NCBI RefSeq assembly: GCF_001542625.1
Contig: NZ_CP016279.1
Location: 8,866,001 to 8,930,000, forward strand
Length of the DNA: 64,000 bases
Source: Streptomyces griseochromogenes
Lineage (GTDB): Bacteria > Actinomycetota > Actinomycetes > Streptomycetales > Streptomycetaceae
Reading direction: 5' to 3'
Shown: piece by piece, positions 8,200 through 16,616 of the stretch
How positions within the stretch are numbered: position 1 is the stretch's first letter
How the letters are laid out: every line of letters begins with the position of its first letter
The notes under the pieces: model-generated
Seen by the model: the letters and a program-made list of their open reading frames with translations, nothing else
The model's database searches: none
What the model was told of the DNA's origin: nothing
Made by a program: the position numbers and the translations under genes

Positions 8200-9138
8200 T
8201 CACTCCCGCTTGAGCCCCAGCACCTCCGCCGCCGCGAACGTCTCCCCCGGCGGCCGTTCCGCGTAGTGCGGGCCGAGCAGGGCGTCCAGTTCGTCGTACG
8301 TGAACGTCTCCTGCTTGCTGTCGAACTGCGCCCGCACACGCGGCCGTTCCACGACGGCGACCATGCCGCCGTGCACGACGAGCAGCTGCCCGTTGACGCG
8401 TGCGGCGGCGGGCGAGGCCAGATAGCCGACGAGCGGGGCGACATGCTCGGGGGCCAGCGGATCCAGGCCCCGCTCCGGCCGGGCGAGGCCCGCGAAGACG
8501 TCCTCGGTCATACGGGTGCGGGCGCGCGGGCAGATCGCGTTGGCTGTCACGCCGTACTTGGCGAGGGCGAGAGCCGTGGAGGTGGTCAGGCCGACGATTC
8601 CGCCCTTGGCCGCCGCGTAGTTGGGCTGCCCGGCGGAACCGGCGAGAAACGCCTCGGAAGAGGTGTTCACGATCCGCCCGTACACCGCTGCCCCGGCCGC
8701 CTTGGACCGCTCCCGCCAGTGCGCGGCCGCGAAGTGGGTGGTGTTGAAGTGCCCTTTCAGGTGGACGCGGATCACCGAGTCCCACTCGTCCTCGGTCATG
8801 GAGAAGACCATGCGGTCGCGCAGGATGCCCGCGTTGTTGACCAGGATGTCGAGCTTGCCGAACTCGCGGGCCGCCAGCTCGACCAGGTCACGGGCCTCGG
8901 CGAAGTCGGCGACGTCCCCGGTGTGGGCGATCGCCCGGCCGCCCGCGTCGCGGATCTCGGCGGCGACCTCCTCGGCGGGCCCGGCCGAGGCCGCGCCGCT
9001 GCCGTCGCGGCCCGGCCGCCCGTAGTCGTTGACGACGACGGCCGCACCGAGCCGGGCGAGTTCGAGGGCCTCGGCCCGGCCGAGACCACGGCCCGCGCCG
9101 GTGACGACGGCGCAGAGGCCTTCCAGTGGCAGTGACAT
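8200..9138 (-). CDS. SDR dehydrogenase, Hsd4A / 17-beta-HSD type IV like
   Basis: This 312-residue short-chain dehydrogenase has the cofactor motif VVTGAGRGLGRA, an NNAG motif, and the catalytic Ser and Tyr-x3-Lys (NTSSEAF, YAAAKGG). The insert VNDYGRPGRDGSG and the spacing are characteristic of the peroxisomal multifunctional-enzyme-2 dehydrogenase domain. They resemble mycobacterial Hsd4A, which oxidises the 3-hydroxyacyl-CoA of the cholesterol side chain. It is the third gene of the MaoC-ADH-SDR operon, 15 bp after the ADH gene. A role in steroid or branched acyl-CoA beta-oxidation is inferred from family and context. Confidence 0.85.
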   Translation of the reverse strand: MSLPLEGLCAVVTGAGRGLGRAEALELARLGAAVVVNDYGRPGRDGSGAASAGPAEEVAAEIRDAGGRAIAHTGDVADFAEARDLVELAAREFGKLDILVNNAGILRDRMVFSMTEDEWDSVIRVHLKGHFNTTHFAAAHWRERSKAAGAAVYGRIVNTSSEAFLAGSAGQPNYAAAKGGIVGLTTSTALALAKYGVTANAICPRARTRMTEDVFAGLARPERGLDPLAPEHVAPLVGYLASPAAARVNGQLLVVHGGMVAVVERPRVRAQFDSKQETFTYDELDALLGPHYAERPPGETFAAAEVLGLKRE

Positions 9139-9153
9139 CTACGGAGTCCGTCC

Positions 9154-10239
9154 TCAGATCTCGATGCAGGTACGCAGGGCCGTCCCGGTACGCATCTGGT
9201 CCAGTGCCTCGTTGATCTCCGCCAGCGGCACCCGGTGGGTGATCAGGCCCTCCAGGTCGATGCGGCCCGCCCGCCACAGGGCGATGGTGCGCTCGTAGGA
9301 GCGCAGGACGTCCCCGCCGCCGTACATGGACGGCAGGATCCGCTTCTCGTCGAAGAACAGCTCGAACATGTTGAGTTGCAGGAAGTCGTCCATGGCGCCC
9401 GCGCCGACCACGACGAGCGTGCCGCCGCGCCGGGTGTTCTCGTACGCGGTGCGGGCGGTGGCCGACCTGCCGACGACCTCGAAGACGTAGTCGAAGCCCT
9501 CGCCGCCGGTGACCTGCTGCTTAGCGTCGGCCAGCTCCTCGGGCGCGACGGCTCTGGTGGCGCCGAACCTGAGCGCGGCCTCGCGCCGGGCGGCGACCGG
9601 GTCGACGGCGACGATCTCGGCGGCGCCCTTCAGCCGGGCCCCCTGCACGGCCGAGATGCCGACGCCCCCGCAGCCGATGACGGCGACCGACGAACCGGCC
9701 TCCAGAGCCGCGGTGTTGAGGGCGGCGCCGAGCCCGGTCGTCACACCGCAGCCGATGAGGGCCGCGATGTCGAAGGGCACGTCCTCGGGGATCGGCACCG
9801 CGCAGCCCGCGTCCACGACGACCTCCTCGGCGAAGGTGCCGGTGCCCGCGAAGCCGAATACGTCGGTAGCGCTGCCGCCGGTGCGCTTGAAGTTGGGGGT
9901 GCCCGCGTTCATGAACCCGGCCAGGCACAGTTCGGTCTGGCCGCGTTTGCAGGCGGGACAGGCGCCGCAGGCGGGCAGCCAGCAGATGACGACCCGGTCG
10001 CCGGGCTTCAGGTGCCTGACGTTCTCGCCGACCTCGAGGATCTCGCCCGCGCCCTCGTGGCCGGGCACGAACGGGGCCGGCTGCGGCAGCACCCCGTTCA
10101 TCGCGGACAGGTCCGAGTGGCACAGCCCGGTGGCCCGCACCCGGACCCGGACCTTGCCGGGGCCAAAGCCCACCGCCTCGATGTCCTCAAGGACCTCCAG
10201 CTTGTCCTGGCCGATCTCGTGCAGTACGGCTGCGCGCAT
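9154..10239 (-). CDS. Zinc-dependent alcohol dehydrogenase (MDR family)
   Basis: This 361-residue medium-chain dehydrogenase has the catalytic-zinc Cys in GLCHSDLS, GHEGAGEI with the His-Glu pair, and the four-Cys structural zinc lobe (CGACPACKRGQTELC). A Rossmann motif (AVIGCGGVGISAVQGA) completes the fold. It is of the class III / AdhD type. It probably oxidises an alcohol arising during lipid or steroid side-chain breakdown, because it lies between MaoC and SDR genes in one operon (28 bp from the first, 15 bp from the second). The substrate is not deducible from the sequence. Confidence 0.88.
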   Translation of the reverse strand: MRAAVLHEIGQDKLEVLEDIEAVGFGPGKVRVRVRATGLCHSDLSAMNGVLPQPAPFVPGHEGAGEILEVGENVRHLKPGDRVVICWLPACGACPACKRGQTELCLAGFMNAGTPNFKRTGGSATDVFGFAGTGTFAEEVVVDAGCAVPIPEDVPFDIAALIGCGVTTGLGAALNTAALEAGSSVAVIGCGGVGISAVQGARLKGAAEIVAVDPVAARREAALRFGATRAVAPEELADAKQQVTGGEGFDYVFEVVGRSATARTAYENTRRGGTLVVVGAGAMDDFLQLNMFELFFDEKRILPSMYGGGDVLRSYERTIALWRAGRIDLEGLITHRVPLAEINEALDQMRTGTALRTCIEI

Positions 10240-10267
10240 GGTGCGGCTCCCCTCGACAGTGGGCTGG

Positions 10268-11143
10268 CTAGGAGTGTTCGACGACGGTGTCGGTGAGGAC
10301 CGGTGCGCCGGCCCGGTCCACCGCGCCCACCTCGACCCGCACCCGGCCGTCCTCGCGCCACATGCGGATGCGCAGGGTCTCGCCCGGGTACACGACTCCG
10401 GCGAAGCGGGTGGCGTAGGAGCGGACCCGGGTCACATCGCCGCCGAGCAGCGTGTCCACGACCGCCTTCAGCGTGATGCCGTAGGTGCACAGCCCGTGCA
10501 GGATGGGCTTGTCGAACCCGGCGAGCTTGGCGAACTCGGGGTCGGCGTGCAGTGGGTTGTGGTCGCCGGAGAGGCGGTAGAGCAGGGCCTGGTCGGCGCG
10601 CAGGGGCCGCTCGACGGCCCGGTCGGGCTCGCCGGCGGGCGGGTCGAGCCGGGCGGAGGGCCCGCGGTCGCCGCCCCAGCCGCCCTCGCCGCGGACGAAG
10701 ATCTGGGCGTCGTTGGTCCACAGCGGGCCCTCGGCGTCGGCGACCTCGGTGCGCATGACGAGGACGGCGGCCTTGCCCTTGTCGTACACCGCGGCGATGC
10801 GGCCGGTGGCGGTGGCGGTGCCCTCGGCCGGGATGGGGCGGTGGATCCGGAGCGTCTGGCCGCCGTGCAGGACCTTGGCCAGGTCGACGTCGATGCCGGG
10901 CATGGACAGGCCGCTGATCACCCCGGGCGAGCCGGCGCCGGCGACGGTGGCGAAGCTGGGCAGGACGTGCAGCCGGGATTCCAGGGTGTAGCGCAGCTCG
11001 TCGGGATCGGTGGCGGGGCTGTCCTTGTCCGGGTTGGCGCCGGCGCCGATGCCGAGGTGGTAGAGCTGGACGTCCTTGGCACTCCAGCGGATCTCGCCGG
11101 TCCGGGGCTCGGCGGCGAGGGCCTTGGCTGCGTCGATGGGCAT
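10268..11143 (-). CDS. MaoC-like double-hotdog enoyl-CoA hydratase (Hsd4B/MFE-2 type)
   Basis: This 291-residue protein is an (R)-specific 2-enoyl-CoA hydratase of two hotdog repeats. The C-terminal repeat carries the hydratase motif GDHNPLHADPEFAK with the catalytic Asp and His. The length and layout match mycobacterial Hsd4B, a steroid side-chain hydratase. I chose the ATG at 11143 (MPIDAAKAL), with AGGAG five bases upstream; the frame is open further up. It leads the operon MaoC, ADH, SDR. A perfect KstR-type site lies 80 bp before the start and another palindrome about 140 bp before it. Confidence 0.87.
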   Translation of the reverse strand: MPIDAAKALAAEPRTGEIRWSAKDVQLYHLGIGAGANPDKDSPATDPDELRYTLESRLHVLPSFATVAGAGSPGVISGLSMPGIDVDLAKVLHGGQTLRIHRPIPAEGTATATGRIAAVYDKGKAAVLVMRTEVADAEGPLWTNDAQIFVRGEGGWGGDRGPSARLDPPAGEPDRAVERPLRADQALLYRLSGDHNPLHADPEFAKLAGFDKPILHGLCTYGITLKAVVDTLLGGDVTRVRSYATRFAGVVYPGETLRIRMWREDGRVRVEVGAVDRAGAPVLTDTVVEHS

Positions 11144-11164
11144 GGGGCTCCTGACGGGTCTCAA

Positions 11165-11206
11165 GACCTCGGTGCGGACGTCCGCACCGTCGGCCGCACC
11201 GAGGTC
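11165..11206. promoter_or_regulatory. Nested palindromes in the MaoC leader
   Basis: GACCTCGGTGCGG (11165-11177) and CCGCACCGAGGTC (11194-11206) are perfect 13-bp inverted arms. A separate perfect 18-bp palindrome, GGTGCGGACGTCCGCACC, occupies 11171-11188. The two pairings share bases and cannot form together. They sit 22-63 bp before the MaoC ATG, in its leader or promoter. A repressor-binding array or an alternative-hairpin leader are both possible. Confidence 0.5.
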
Positions 11207-11222
11207 GTCCACGGGGCGGATC

Positions 11223-11236
11223 TAGAACGCGTTCCA
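11223..11236. promoter_or_regulatory. KstR-type operator (exact match)
   Basis: TAGAACGCGTTCCA matches the mycobacterial KstR motif TNNAACNNGTTNNA at every fixed position. It lies 80 bp upstream of the MaoC-ADH-SDR operon. Confidence 0.72.
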
Positions 11237-11283
11237 GTCCGGCGCCCCCTGTATAGCCCAGCACTCCGCAGTTGTGAAGACTC

Positions 11284-11298
11284 CTGACGTCGCGTCAG
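11284..11298. promoter_or_regulatory. CTGACGN5TCAG palindrome, MaoC operon
   Basis: CTGACGTCGCGTCAG is a perfect 6-3-6 palindrome, one of six copies of CTGACGN5TCAG in this window. The interval 11144-11484 contains no gene. It holds the nested palindromes, the KstR-type site and this motif, and separates the MaoC operon from the divergent sensor kinase. Confidence 0.55.
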
Positions 11299-11484
11299 AT
11301 GGTGGGGCCGTGACATTTGTACTGCCCGAGTGCGGACATCCGCATCTGCCGGGCGGGCGCCCGGATGCCTAACGTCGTAGGCATGGCACAGACGCGAAGC
11401 GCTGCCGCTGTCGCTGCGGCCCGGCTCACCGGTTCTCGGTGCGATCATCGTGCTGACCATCTGGCTGATCGGGGGAACAGGGAA

Positions 11485-12762
11485 ATGTCGTGGTGGGCGG
11501 AGACGAGACGCCGCATCCAGGACCTGCGCGAGGCGCGGGCCCGCTGGCAGGCGGACATGGAGCGCTTCAGGGCCGAGCAGAAGGCCGCCCGGAAGAACGG
11601 GGGCGTCCCGGAGACCGATCACCCGGGCCCGCCGCCCACCGGCTTCGCCCTGCTCCCCTGGCTGCTGATGGGCATGGGGGCCTTCTCCAACCTGCTGCAG
11701 GGCAAGACCCCCAACCCGTGGGTCGGCGGCCTGGGCCTGCTGGCCTTCAACTCCCTGTACGTCTACGTCACCTTCCGCGCCTTCGACCGTGACAAGCGCG
11801 AGGCGGTCTCCACGCGGGTGGCGCTGGGGCTGATGGGCCTGATCACCACGGGCCTGGCCGTCGGGTACGGCGGCAACTGGCTGATGTTCTTCCCGCTGCT
11901 GGGCCTCGCGACCGGCGCTACGTTGCGCGGCCCCTGGCTGGGCCGTACCGGCGTGCTGCTCGCGATCTACGCGGGAGCCGTCTCCGGCGTCCGCGACGGC
12001 TGGGGAGACGCGTCGAACATCGGCTACGCGACCTTTCTGTCGAGCATGGTGACCGCCGCGATCCTCGGCCTGTCCGAGGCCGTGCGCGAGCTGCGCGCCG
12101 CCCGGGAGGAGCTGGCCCGGCGGGCGGTGGAGAAGGAGCGGCTGCGGTTCTCCCGCGATCTGCACGACCTGCTCGGCCACACCCTGTCGGTGATCGTGGT
12201 GAAGTCGGAGGCGGCCCGGCGGCTGGCGCCGCGCGACATGGACGCGGCGCTGACGCAGATCGGTGACATCGAGTCGGTGGGCCGGCAGGCCCTCACCGAG
12301 ATCCGCGAGGCGGTGACCGGCTACCGCGAGGGCAGCCTGGCCACCGAGCTGGCCCGGGCCCGCTCGGCGCTGTCCGCGGGGAGCATGCAGCCGGTGGTGA
12401 GCCAGTCCGGAATCCCGCTGGCCCCGCAGACGGAGGCGCTGCTCGGCTGGGTGGTGCGCGAGGCGGTCACCAACGTGGTCCGGCACAGCGATGCCACCCG
12501 CTGCGAGATCACCGTCGAGAGCACCGCCGAACAGGCGAGGCTCACCGTCACGGACAACGGCAGCGGCAAGGCCGTCTCGCGTCCTCGCGAGGGCATCGGC
12601 GGCACCGGCCTGAAGGGACTGACCGAGCGCCTCGCGGCGGCGGGCGGCTCCCTCACGGCCGGCCCGTCGCCGCGCGGCGGCTTCACGGTCACCGCCGAGC
12701 TCCCGGTGGATCCGGCGCAACTGACCGCCGCGGGAACGGCTACGGCGCCCAGGGCGAGCTGA
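11485..12762 (+). CDS. Sensor histidine kinase, DesK-like (HisKA_3)
   Basis: This 425-residue sensor kinase has a cytoplasmic N-terminal helix, four to six membrane segments (residues ~55-195), a dimerisation helix, and the HisKA_3 phosphoacceptor His227 in FSRDLHDLLGHTLS. The HATPase_c domain has an N-box (REAVTNVVRHSDA) and a G-box (GIGGTGLKGL). This is the NarL/DesK class, which pairs with LuxR-type response regulators. The fitting partner is at 14541-15152, about 1.8 kb away beyond a GH54 gene. I chose the ATG at 11485 (MSWWAETRRR) for a nearby G-rich ribosome site. Its end overlaps the convergent GH54 gene by 23 bp. Confidence 0.87.
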   Translation: MSWWAETRRRIQDLREARARWQADMERFRAEQKAARKNGGVPETDHPGPPPTGFALLPWLLMGMGAFSNLLQGKTPNPWVGGLGLLAFNSLYVYVTFRAFDRDKREAVSTRVALGLMGLITTGLAVGYGGNWLMFFPLLGLATGATLRGPWLGRTGVLLAIYAGAVSGVRDGWGDASNIGYATFLSSMVTAAILGLSEAVRELRAAREELARRAVEKERLRFSRDLHDLLGHTLSVIVVKSEAARRLAPRDMDAALTQIGDIESVGRQALTEIREAVTGYREGSLATELARARSALSAGSMQPVVSQSGIPLAPQTEALLGWVVREAVTNVVRHSDATRCEITVESTAEQARLTVTDNGSGKAVSRPREGIGGTGLKGLTERLAAAGGSLTAGPSPRGGFTVTAELPVDPAQLTAAGTATAPRAS

Positions 12763-14314
12763 CGGCCCAGCTCACATCGGCGCTCCACGAGGTGCCGCTG
12801 TCGAAGTCGTTCGACCCGCCGTCGCTCGCTATGTAGACGTTGTAGTCGTAGTGGCGCAGGTATCTCGTCGGGTAGTTGTACGAGGCGAACGAGGTGCCGG
12901 TGCCGCTCTTGCCGGTGTGCGGACAGAAGGTGGCGTCGGCCCGGAACCGGCTGGTGCCGTCCATGGGCTGCCGGTGGAGCCGGTAGTCGTAGTGGCGCAG
13001 GAAGTCACCGGGATAGTTCCGTGACTCGAAGGAGACACAGGAACTGTCGGCGAGCCCCCGGCGCACGATCCAGGTGGCGTCGTTCTTGTCGAGGGACGAA
13101 CTTCCGGACGTCACCGGGGAGAGGACGGCCGCGTTGTCCTGATGGCGGACATAGTCGCCGGTGCAGCAGGACGTCGTCGCGCGCAGCGAGATCTCCGAGC
13201 CGGGGTTCAGGGTGCCGGTGCTGCCGGTCGCGCCGCCGTAACCGACGGAGACGATGTTGCTCTGTACGGCGTTGTCGGCGGCGTCGGTCGGGATGCCGGA
13301 GGTCATCACGCCTTCGAAGAAGGACCCGATGGAGCCGTTGCTGTTGTCACCGCCGGTGCCGAGGACGATCGCGCCCTCCTGGTGCATCGGCGAGTAGCCG
13401 CTCGTGGTCGGCTCGCCCCCGGAATAGGTGGTGGTCAGTCCGCCCGATTGCGCATTGCCGTATTTCAGCGCGAAATGATTCTGCCCGTTGTTCTTCAGCA
13501 GCGCGGTCACGAACGGCAGCGGTCCGGTGCCCGTATCGGACGTGTTCTCGCTGTATCCGGCATCCGACTGGAACAGCCCGTTCTCCAGGTCGGCCTGCAC
13601 CCAGGGCCCCTGCCCGTAGCACGGGGAGAACCAGCACTCGGTGCCGAAGTTGATGGCGTCCATGTGGCCGTTGCCGGTGTCCTTGTTGTTCGTCTCGGCG
13701 TTGCCGTAGTCGAAGCAGCAGCGGTTGTTGACATGGGTGCCGGAGGTCACCATGTACATCCCCTCGGCCTGCCCGTTCACGGCCACGCCCGAGGTGGAGT
13801 TGTCCCGGTAGCCCATGCCGGCGGAGATCTCCAGGCCGTAGACCTGGTGCCCGCCGACGGTCACCGGCAGGGCGTCCGCGGGCGCCCCCACATCGGCCGC
13901 GCCGGCCCCGCCCGCGCCCTCCACGGTGAGGTTGTTGTGGCGCGGGGACTGGTCGTAGATCTCGGTGATGATGCAGGTCGTGCGGGAGCAGAAGGAGTCC
14001 TGGGCGGCCGCGTCGGCGTACCCGCCGGCCGACAGCAGGCCGATGTTCGCGGTGGCGCCGTCGGAGGCCCGCTTCACCTGGTAGAGCGAGCCGCTGTACG
14101 ACGCGTACAGCGCGCGGACCAGGCTGTGCGCGGCGACGCAGGGCGTGCCCGCGGCGGCGTAGACGTCACAGGGCAGCGGGCTCGCGGCGGCGGCCTGCGG
14201 GGCGCCGACGCCGACGACGAGCGCGGCGATGGTCGCGAAGACCGCGAGCACGGAGAGGGCGGCGCTGCGCAGCCGCCGTGGACAGGAGCGCGGAAGTCCT
14301 GGGAACACGTGCAC
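12740..14314 (-). CDS. Secreted alpha-L-arabinofuranosidase (GH54 + CBM42)
   Basis: This 524-residue secreted enzyme releases arabinose from arabinoxylan or arabinan. A Sec signal peptide covers residues ~1-43 (AAALVVGVGAPQAAAA). The GH54 catalytic domain spans ~45-375. It contains NFGTECWF, whose Glu is probably the nucleophile, and GGDNSNGSIG, whose Asp is probably the acid/base. A CBM42 arabinose-binding module fills ~385-524, with SFESRNYPGDFLRHYDY and a second YPTRYLRHYDY repeat. It lies between a two-component kinase and its probable regulator in the opposite orientation. Three direct repeats lie in its upstream region. Confidence 0.88.
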   Translation of the reverse strand: MHVFPGLPRSCPRRLRSAALSVLAVFATIAALVVGVGAPQAAAASPLPCDVYAAAGTPCVAAHSLVRALYASYSGSLYQVKRASDGATANIGLLSAGGYADAAAQDSFCSRTTCIITEIYDQSPRHNNLTVEGAGGAGAADVGAPADALPVTVGGHQVYGLEISAGMGYRDNSTSGVAVNGQAEGMYMVTSGTHVNNRCCFDYGNAETNNKDTGNGHMDAINFGTECWFSPCYGQGPWVQADLENGLFQSDAGYSENTSDTGTGPLPFVTALLKNNGQNHFALKYGNAQSGGLTTTYSGGEPTTSGYSPMHQEGAIVLGTGGDNSNGSIGSFFEGVMTSGIPTDAADNAVQSNIVSVGYGGATGSTGTLNPGSEISLRATTSCCTGDYVRHQDNAAVLSPVTSGSSSLDKNDATWIVRRGLADSSCVSFESRNYPGDFLRHYDYRLHRQPMDGTSRFRADATFCPHTGKSGTGTSFASYNYPTRYLRHYDYNVYIASDGGSNDFDSGTSWSADVSWAVSSPWAP

Positions 14315-14360
14315 CTCTTCGGTTCCTCGTAGGGGGTGCGGGGGTCGGCCGGGTTGGTCG

Positions 14361-14418
14361 ATATACCGAACGTCGTTCGATCGAAATGCCGAACCTAATC
14401 GACGTCGAAATACCGAAC
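14361..14418. promoter_or_regulatory. Triple direct repeat upstream of GH54 gene
   Basis: ATATACCGAAC (14361-14371), AAATGCCGAAC (14384-14394) and AAATACCGAAC (14408-14418) repeat at 23- and 24-bp spacing, close to two helix turns. The palindrome CGAACGTCGTTCG overlaps the first copy at 14368-14380. The array sits about 50-105 bp before the GH54 start and is AT-richer than its surroundings, so it is probably the binding site of a sugar-responsive regulator. Confidence 0.5.
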
Positions 14419-14540
14419 AATTACCGGAAATGCAGAGGCGATTGTTTGCGCACCGTCGAGAGGCGTCAACCCCCGGGACACCGATCGATGAAGAGTCTTT
14501 GACTGACGGCCCTTTGGCCGCCCTTGGCTACGCTTGCGCC

Positions 14541-15152
14541 GTGAAGAACATCCGAGTCCTGCTCGCCGAGGACCAGGGCATGATGCGCGGCGCCCTCGCC
14601 CTGCTGCTCGGCATGGAGGACGACATCGAGGTGGTCGCGCAGGTCTCGACCGGCGACGCGATCGTTCCGGCGGCGCTGCTGCACCGGCCGGACGTGGCCC
14701 TGCTGGACATCGAGCTGCCGGGCATCAGCGGTCTGGACGCGGCGGCCGAGCTGCGCGAGCAGGCGCCCGGCTGCCGGGTGCTGATCCTGACGACTTTCGG
14801 GCGGCCCGGCTATCTGCGCCGGGCCATGGAGGCCGGGGCGGCCGGGTTCCTCGTCAAGGACGGACCGGTGGAGGAGCTCGCCGCGGCGATCCGGCGGGTG
14901 CTCACCGGGGAGACCGTGGTCGATCCGGCGCTCGCCGCGGCCGCGCTCAGCGCCGGGCCGAATCCGCTGACGGCCCGGGAGTGCGATGTGCTGAAGGCGT
15001 CGGCGGACGGGGCGACGGTCGCGGACGTCGCCGCGAAGCTCCGCCTGTCCGAGTCCACGGTCCGCAACTACCTGTCGTCCGCGATCGGCAAGACCGGGAC
15101 GCGCAACCGGGCGGAGGCGGTGCGGGAGGCCAGGCAGCAGGGGTGGCTGTGA
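14541..15152 (+). CDS. LuxR/NarL-family response regulator
   Basis: This 203-residue DNA-binding response regulator has an N-terminal receiver with the acidic pair ED at 10-11, the phosphoacceptor Asp56 in LLDIELPG, the Thr in LTTFGRPGY, and Lys in FLVKDG. A C-terminal GerE/LuxR helix-turn-helix (LTARECDVL to STVRNYLSSAIGKTGTRNR) follows. It is DesR-like and is likely the partner of the sensor kinase at 11485-12762. The GTG at 14541 is taken as the start because receiver homology begins there, although the frame is open upstream. Confidence 0.88.
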   Translation: MKNIRVLLAEDQGMMRGALALLLGMEDDIEVVAQVSTGDAIVPAALLHRPDVALLDIELPGISGLDAAAELREQAPGCRVLILTTFGRPGYLRRAMEAGAAGFLVKDGPVEELAAAIRRVLTGETVVDPALAAAALSAGPNPLTARECDVLKASADGATVADVAAKLRLSESTVRNYLSSAIGKTGTRNRAEAVREARQQGWL

Positions 15153-15165
15153 CCTCCCGGAGGTA

Positions 15166-16029
15166 CTACTTCGTCACCTCCACCGATGCGTAGGCCGTCC
15201 CGTCCGGCTTGGTCACCTCCGCCGAGGCGTAGGACGTCCCTTCCGGTGCCACGCACGTGAACCAGTTGGCTCCCTGGAAGCCGTCCACCACGCGGATCGC
15301 CGACCCCGTGTCGTGGGCGGAGAAGCCCTCGGCCGGCTCGGCCACGGACGTCGTGCCGTCCTTCCAGTGGCAGGTGACCTGCCGGGCGGTCTTGGCGACG
15401 ATGCCGACCACCAGTCGTCCGGAGCTCTCGCCGCCGTATCCCAGGCGGGTCGCGACGGACTGCATGTCCGCGCCCGAGAACCGCTCGAACTTCTTGAACG
15501 AGTTGAACATGACCTGCTGTGGCTGGTTCTCGCCCCAGCCCCGGGTCGCGAAGTACGAGATCTTGCCGACCAGGTCGGCGGCCCTGTGCGCATCCGCCGG
15601 CCTGAGGCCCAGCTCGCCCATGGCGTCGAACTGCCGGGCCGCCTCGTCCTCGTTGCGCGGCGCTCCCCACACCTGGACGGCGACGTGCCACTCCTTGCCC
15701 TTGTACACGCCCCGCGCCAGCTCGGTCCGCTGCGGCTCGTACACATGCCGCGCCTCGGCCGAGGCCGGTGGCTTCGCCACGTTCGCCTGCCGGTCCGCAT
15801 GGCCGCCGTCCGGCAGCCCCGTCACCGCCAGCGCGCCCGTCGTCCCGGTCACCACCAGCGCCGTGGCCGATGCCACCGCCCACCGCCGCGCCCTGCGCCG
15901 CCGTCCGCCGCGCAGCACCGCCTGCACCGGGGCCGTACCGATCTCGACCCCGTCCGCGGCGTCCGCGAGGAGGAGGGCGATGTCCGTCTGCGTCGTCATG
16001 TCGTTCATCTCCCGGTCCGCGTTCATCAC
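15166..16029 (-). CDS. Membrane-anchored protein, probable anti-sigma-type partner
   Basis: This 287-residue protein has a cytoplasmic N-terminus of about 50 residues, an Arg-rich stop (GGRRRRARRW), one membrane helix (VASATALVVTGTTGALAV) and a large extracytoplasmic domain with no family I recognise. The GTG at 16029 overlaps the sigma-factor TGA, and an ATG at 16026 is also possible. The tight coupling to a SigE-family sigma factor suggests it restrains or senses for that factor. No zinc-binding anti-sigma motif is visible, so this is inference from context. Confidence 0.62.
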   Translation of the reverse strand: MMNADREMNDMTTQTDIALLLADAADGVEIGTAPVQAVLRGGRRRRARRWAVASATALVVTGTTGALAVTGLPDGGHADRQANVAKPPASAEARHVYEPQRTELARGVYKGKEWHVAVQVWGAPRNEDEAARQFDAMGELGLRPADAHRAADLVGKISYFATRGWGENQPQQVMFNSFKKFERFSGADMQSVATRLGYGGESSGRLVVGIVAKTARQVTCHWKDGTTSVAEPAEGFSAHDTGSAIRVVDGFQGANWFTCVAPEGTSYASAEVTKPDGTAYASVEVTK

Positions 16030-16571
16030 TTCCGCCCTCCCTGCGTCACCATCTCCGCCAGTCCGGGCAGGACGCGGAGTTTCGCGATGCCCTTGGCGGC
16101 GTTGCTCTTGACCGTGCCGACCGAGCAGCCCATCGCCTCCGCCGTCTGGGTCTCCGTCAGGTCCTCCCAGTAGCGCAGGACCACCGCCTCCCGCTGCCGC
16201 GCGGGCAGCTGGGCGAGCGCCTTGAGCAGAGCGCCGCGGTCGTCGGCCTGTGCGATCCGGTCGCCCGTCTCGGGCACCTCGCGCACCAGGCCCGAGTCGT
16301 CCTTCGGTGCCAGGAACTCCTTGAGTCTCCGTCTGTGCCTGCGCGCATGCGCGTTGATCATCACGCGCCGTACGTACGCCTCCGGGTCGTCGGCGGAGTT
16401 GACCTTGCGCCAGTGCACATAGACCTGTTCCAGCGTCGACTGGACCAGGTCCTCCGCGGCGTGCTGCTCCCCCGTGAGGAGAAACGCCGTGCGCATCAAC
16501 CGCGGCCAGCGGCCGATCATGAAGTTCTGGAACTCCTCGTCCCGAGCCTGCTTCCGATCCCCCATGGGCAC
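16026..16571 (-). CDS. SigE-family ECF RNA polymerase sigma factor
   Basis: This 181-residue ECF-type sigma factor of the actinobacterial SigE (SCO-type) family has region 2 at residues ~10-80 (FQNFMIGRWPRLMRTAFLL, AEDLVQSTLEQVYVHW) and region 4 near residues 110-165 (LPARQREAVVLRYWEDLTE, CSVGTVKSNAAKGIAKLR). It directs RNA polymerase to an unknown target set. It is the first gene of a two-gene unit with the membrane protein at 15166, whose start overlaps its stop. Confidence 0.87.
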   Translation of the reverse strand: MPMGDRKQARDEEFQNFMIGRWPRLMRTAFLLTGEQHAAEDLVQSTLEQVYVHWRKVNSADDPEAYVRRVMINAHARRHRRRLKEFLAPKDDSGLVREVPETGDRIAQADDRGALLKALAQLPARQREAVVLRYWEDLTETQTAEAMGCSVGTVKSNAAKGIAKLRVLPGLAEMVTQGGRK

Positions 16572-16616
16572 CTCCTAGACGTCAAAAGGAGTCCACGGGC
16601 CCCTCGGACCGTTGCC

